Source: Eubacteriales bacterium (GTDB lineage: Bacteria > Bacillota > Clostridia > Acetivibrionales > STF1-152). Taken from it: a stretch of DNA of 7,120 nt. The stretch covers positions 1 through 7,120 of the forward strand of contig JAQVNH010000050.1 in assembly GCA_028703215.1 (NCBI GenBank). The letters run 5' to 3'. Positions 6,717-7,120 of the stretch are shown in pieces. A program made the translations under genes and the position numbers. Position 1 is the stretch's first letter. The number at the start of each line of letters is the position of its first letter. The notes beneath the pieces were generated by a model, which had not been told where the DNA came from, made no database searches, and saw only the letters and a list, made by a program, of their open reading frames with translations.

Positions 6717-7037
6717 ATGGAACCCACATTGGCAACAACAGTTGCGCAGGAAACAAATACAGGTGGCAGCATCTGGCTTACGGTAGGTTATATGGCAATA
6801 TTTCTGGTGATCATGTATCTATTGATATTCCTTCCCCAAAAGAAAAGGGACAAGAAAGCCAAAGCGATGCTGAGCGCCCTTGAGGTAGGCAATTCAGTCA
6901 CAACGATCGGCGGTATTACAGGCACGATAGTAAATATCAAAGACGATGAAGTCACAATTGAAACAAGCATAGAAAAAACGAAGATCAACTTCAAAAAATC
7001 TGCAATCGGTCAGGTCAAACCGGTTGAAAAAGCTTAA
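6717..7037 (+). CDS. yajC: Sec translocon accessory subunit YajC
   Basis: YajC is a small single-span membrane protein of the SecDF-YajC complex that assists preprotein translocation. The 106-residue product has a polar N-terminus (1-17), one transmembrane helix at about 19-39, and the signature PQKKRDKKAKAM (40-51). The cytoplasmic domain then shows LEVGNSVTTIGGITGTIV (55-72), the conserved turn and beta core, followed by alternating beta strands to residue 101. AAGGAGG (6701-6707) lies nine bases before the ATG. The gene sits 78 bases after tgt, the largest gap in the rightward unit, and 21 bases before the next start. The tgt-yajC order is classic. In many bacteria secD comes next, but the following start here does not look like SecD. 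Confidence 0.94.
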   Translation: MEPTLATTVAQETNTGGSIWLTVGYMAIFLVIMYLLIFLPQKKRDKKAKAMLSALEVGNSVTTIGGITGTIVNIKDDEVTIETSIEKTKINFKKSAIGQVKPVEKA

Positions 7038-7058
7038 AGTCTTCAGGAGGAATTTGAA

Positions 7059-7120
7059 ATGAAACATATCAAAAAGATAAACAGCAAGACTATCAGCAAA
7101 CTATCACAAACCCAGGGCTG
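7059..7120 (+). CDS. scfA: Start of a small peptide gene, probable SCIFF ranthipeptide precursor, cut by window edge
   Basis: A strong CAGGAGG (7044-7050) is followed after eight bases by ATG 7059 and 20 open codons reading MKHIKKINSKTISKLSQTQG before the window ends. The peptide is basic and polar, without the early transmembrane helix expected of SecD. From memory, SCIFF peptides (six cysteines in forty-five residues), widespread in Clostridia, begin with MKHIK and lie after yajC, followed by a radical SAM maturase. Start motif, location and basic leader all fit. The defining cysteine-rich core is outside the window, so the identification is inference from 20 residues plus context. Alternatives are another small clostridial protein or an unrelated gene. 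Confidence 0.6.
   Translation, partial: MKHIKKINSKTISKLSQTQG

Overview
This window looks like chromosomal core-gene DNA from a Gram-positive, probably spore-forming Firmicute of the class Clostridia. The evidence is strong AGGAGG-type ribosome binding sites, moderate A+T-leaning composition, a SpoIID/LytB-type wall protein beside queA-tgt-yajC, and a truncated last gene whose N-terminus resembles the SCIFF peptides of Clostridia. The genus cannot be resolved from what is visible. I saw no mobile element, rRNA, tRNA or CRISPR array.

Left part (1-2507, minus strand): three genes of the lysine/diaminopimelate pathway, in transcription order asd, dapA, dapB. They turn aspartyl phosphate into aspartate semialdehyde, condense that with pyruvate, and reduce the product towards tetrahydrodipicolinate. 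The end products feed peptidoglycan meso-DAP, lysine and, in spore formers, dipicolinate. Gaps of 50 and 32 bases and no internal terminator indicate one operon. dapB runs off the left edge.

Middle (2508-2775): a 268-base divergent intergenic region, the longest gene-free stretch. It holds a near-consensus sigma-A promoter firing left (TTGACA, 17 bases, TATTAT), an A+T palindrome abutting its -35 box, and an asd leader of roughly 110 bases with two stem-loops and a competing pairing. A weaker candidate promoter faces right.

Right part (2776-7120, plus strand): a secreted SpoIID/LytB-domain protein, queA and tgt (consecutive stages of queuosine installation in tRNA, acting in the order Tgt then QueA), and yajC (Sec translocon accessory). 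The last gene is cut off after 20 codons and is probably the SCIFF ranthipeptide precursor. Spacing of 30, 14, 78 and 21 bases suggests one transcription unit. A 7-bp stem-loop lies in the only sizeable gap, before yajC.

Most of the window is well-understood housekeeping. The most interesting points are the probable SCIFF precursor at the right edge, the structured asd leader, and the enlarged SpoIID-like protein with a SPOR-like segment.
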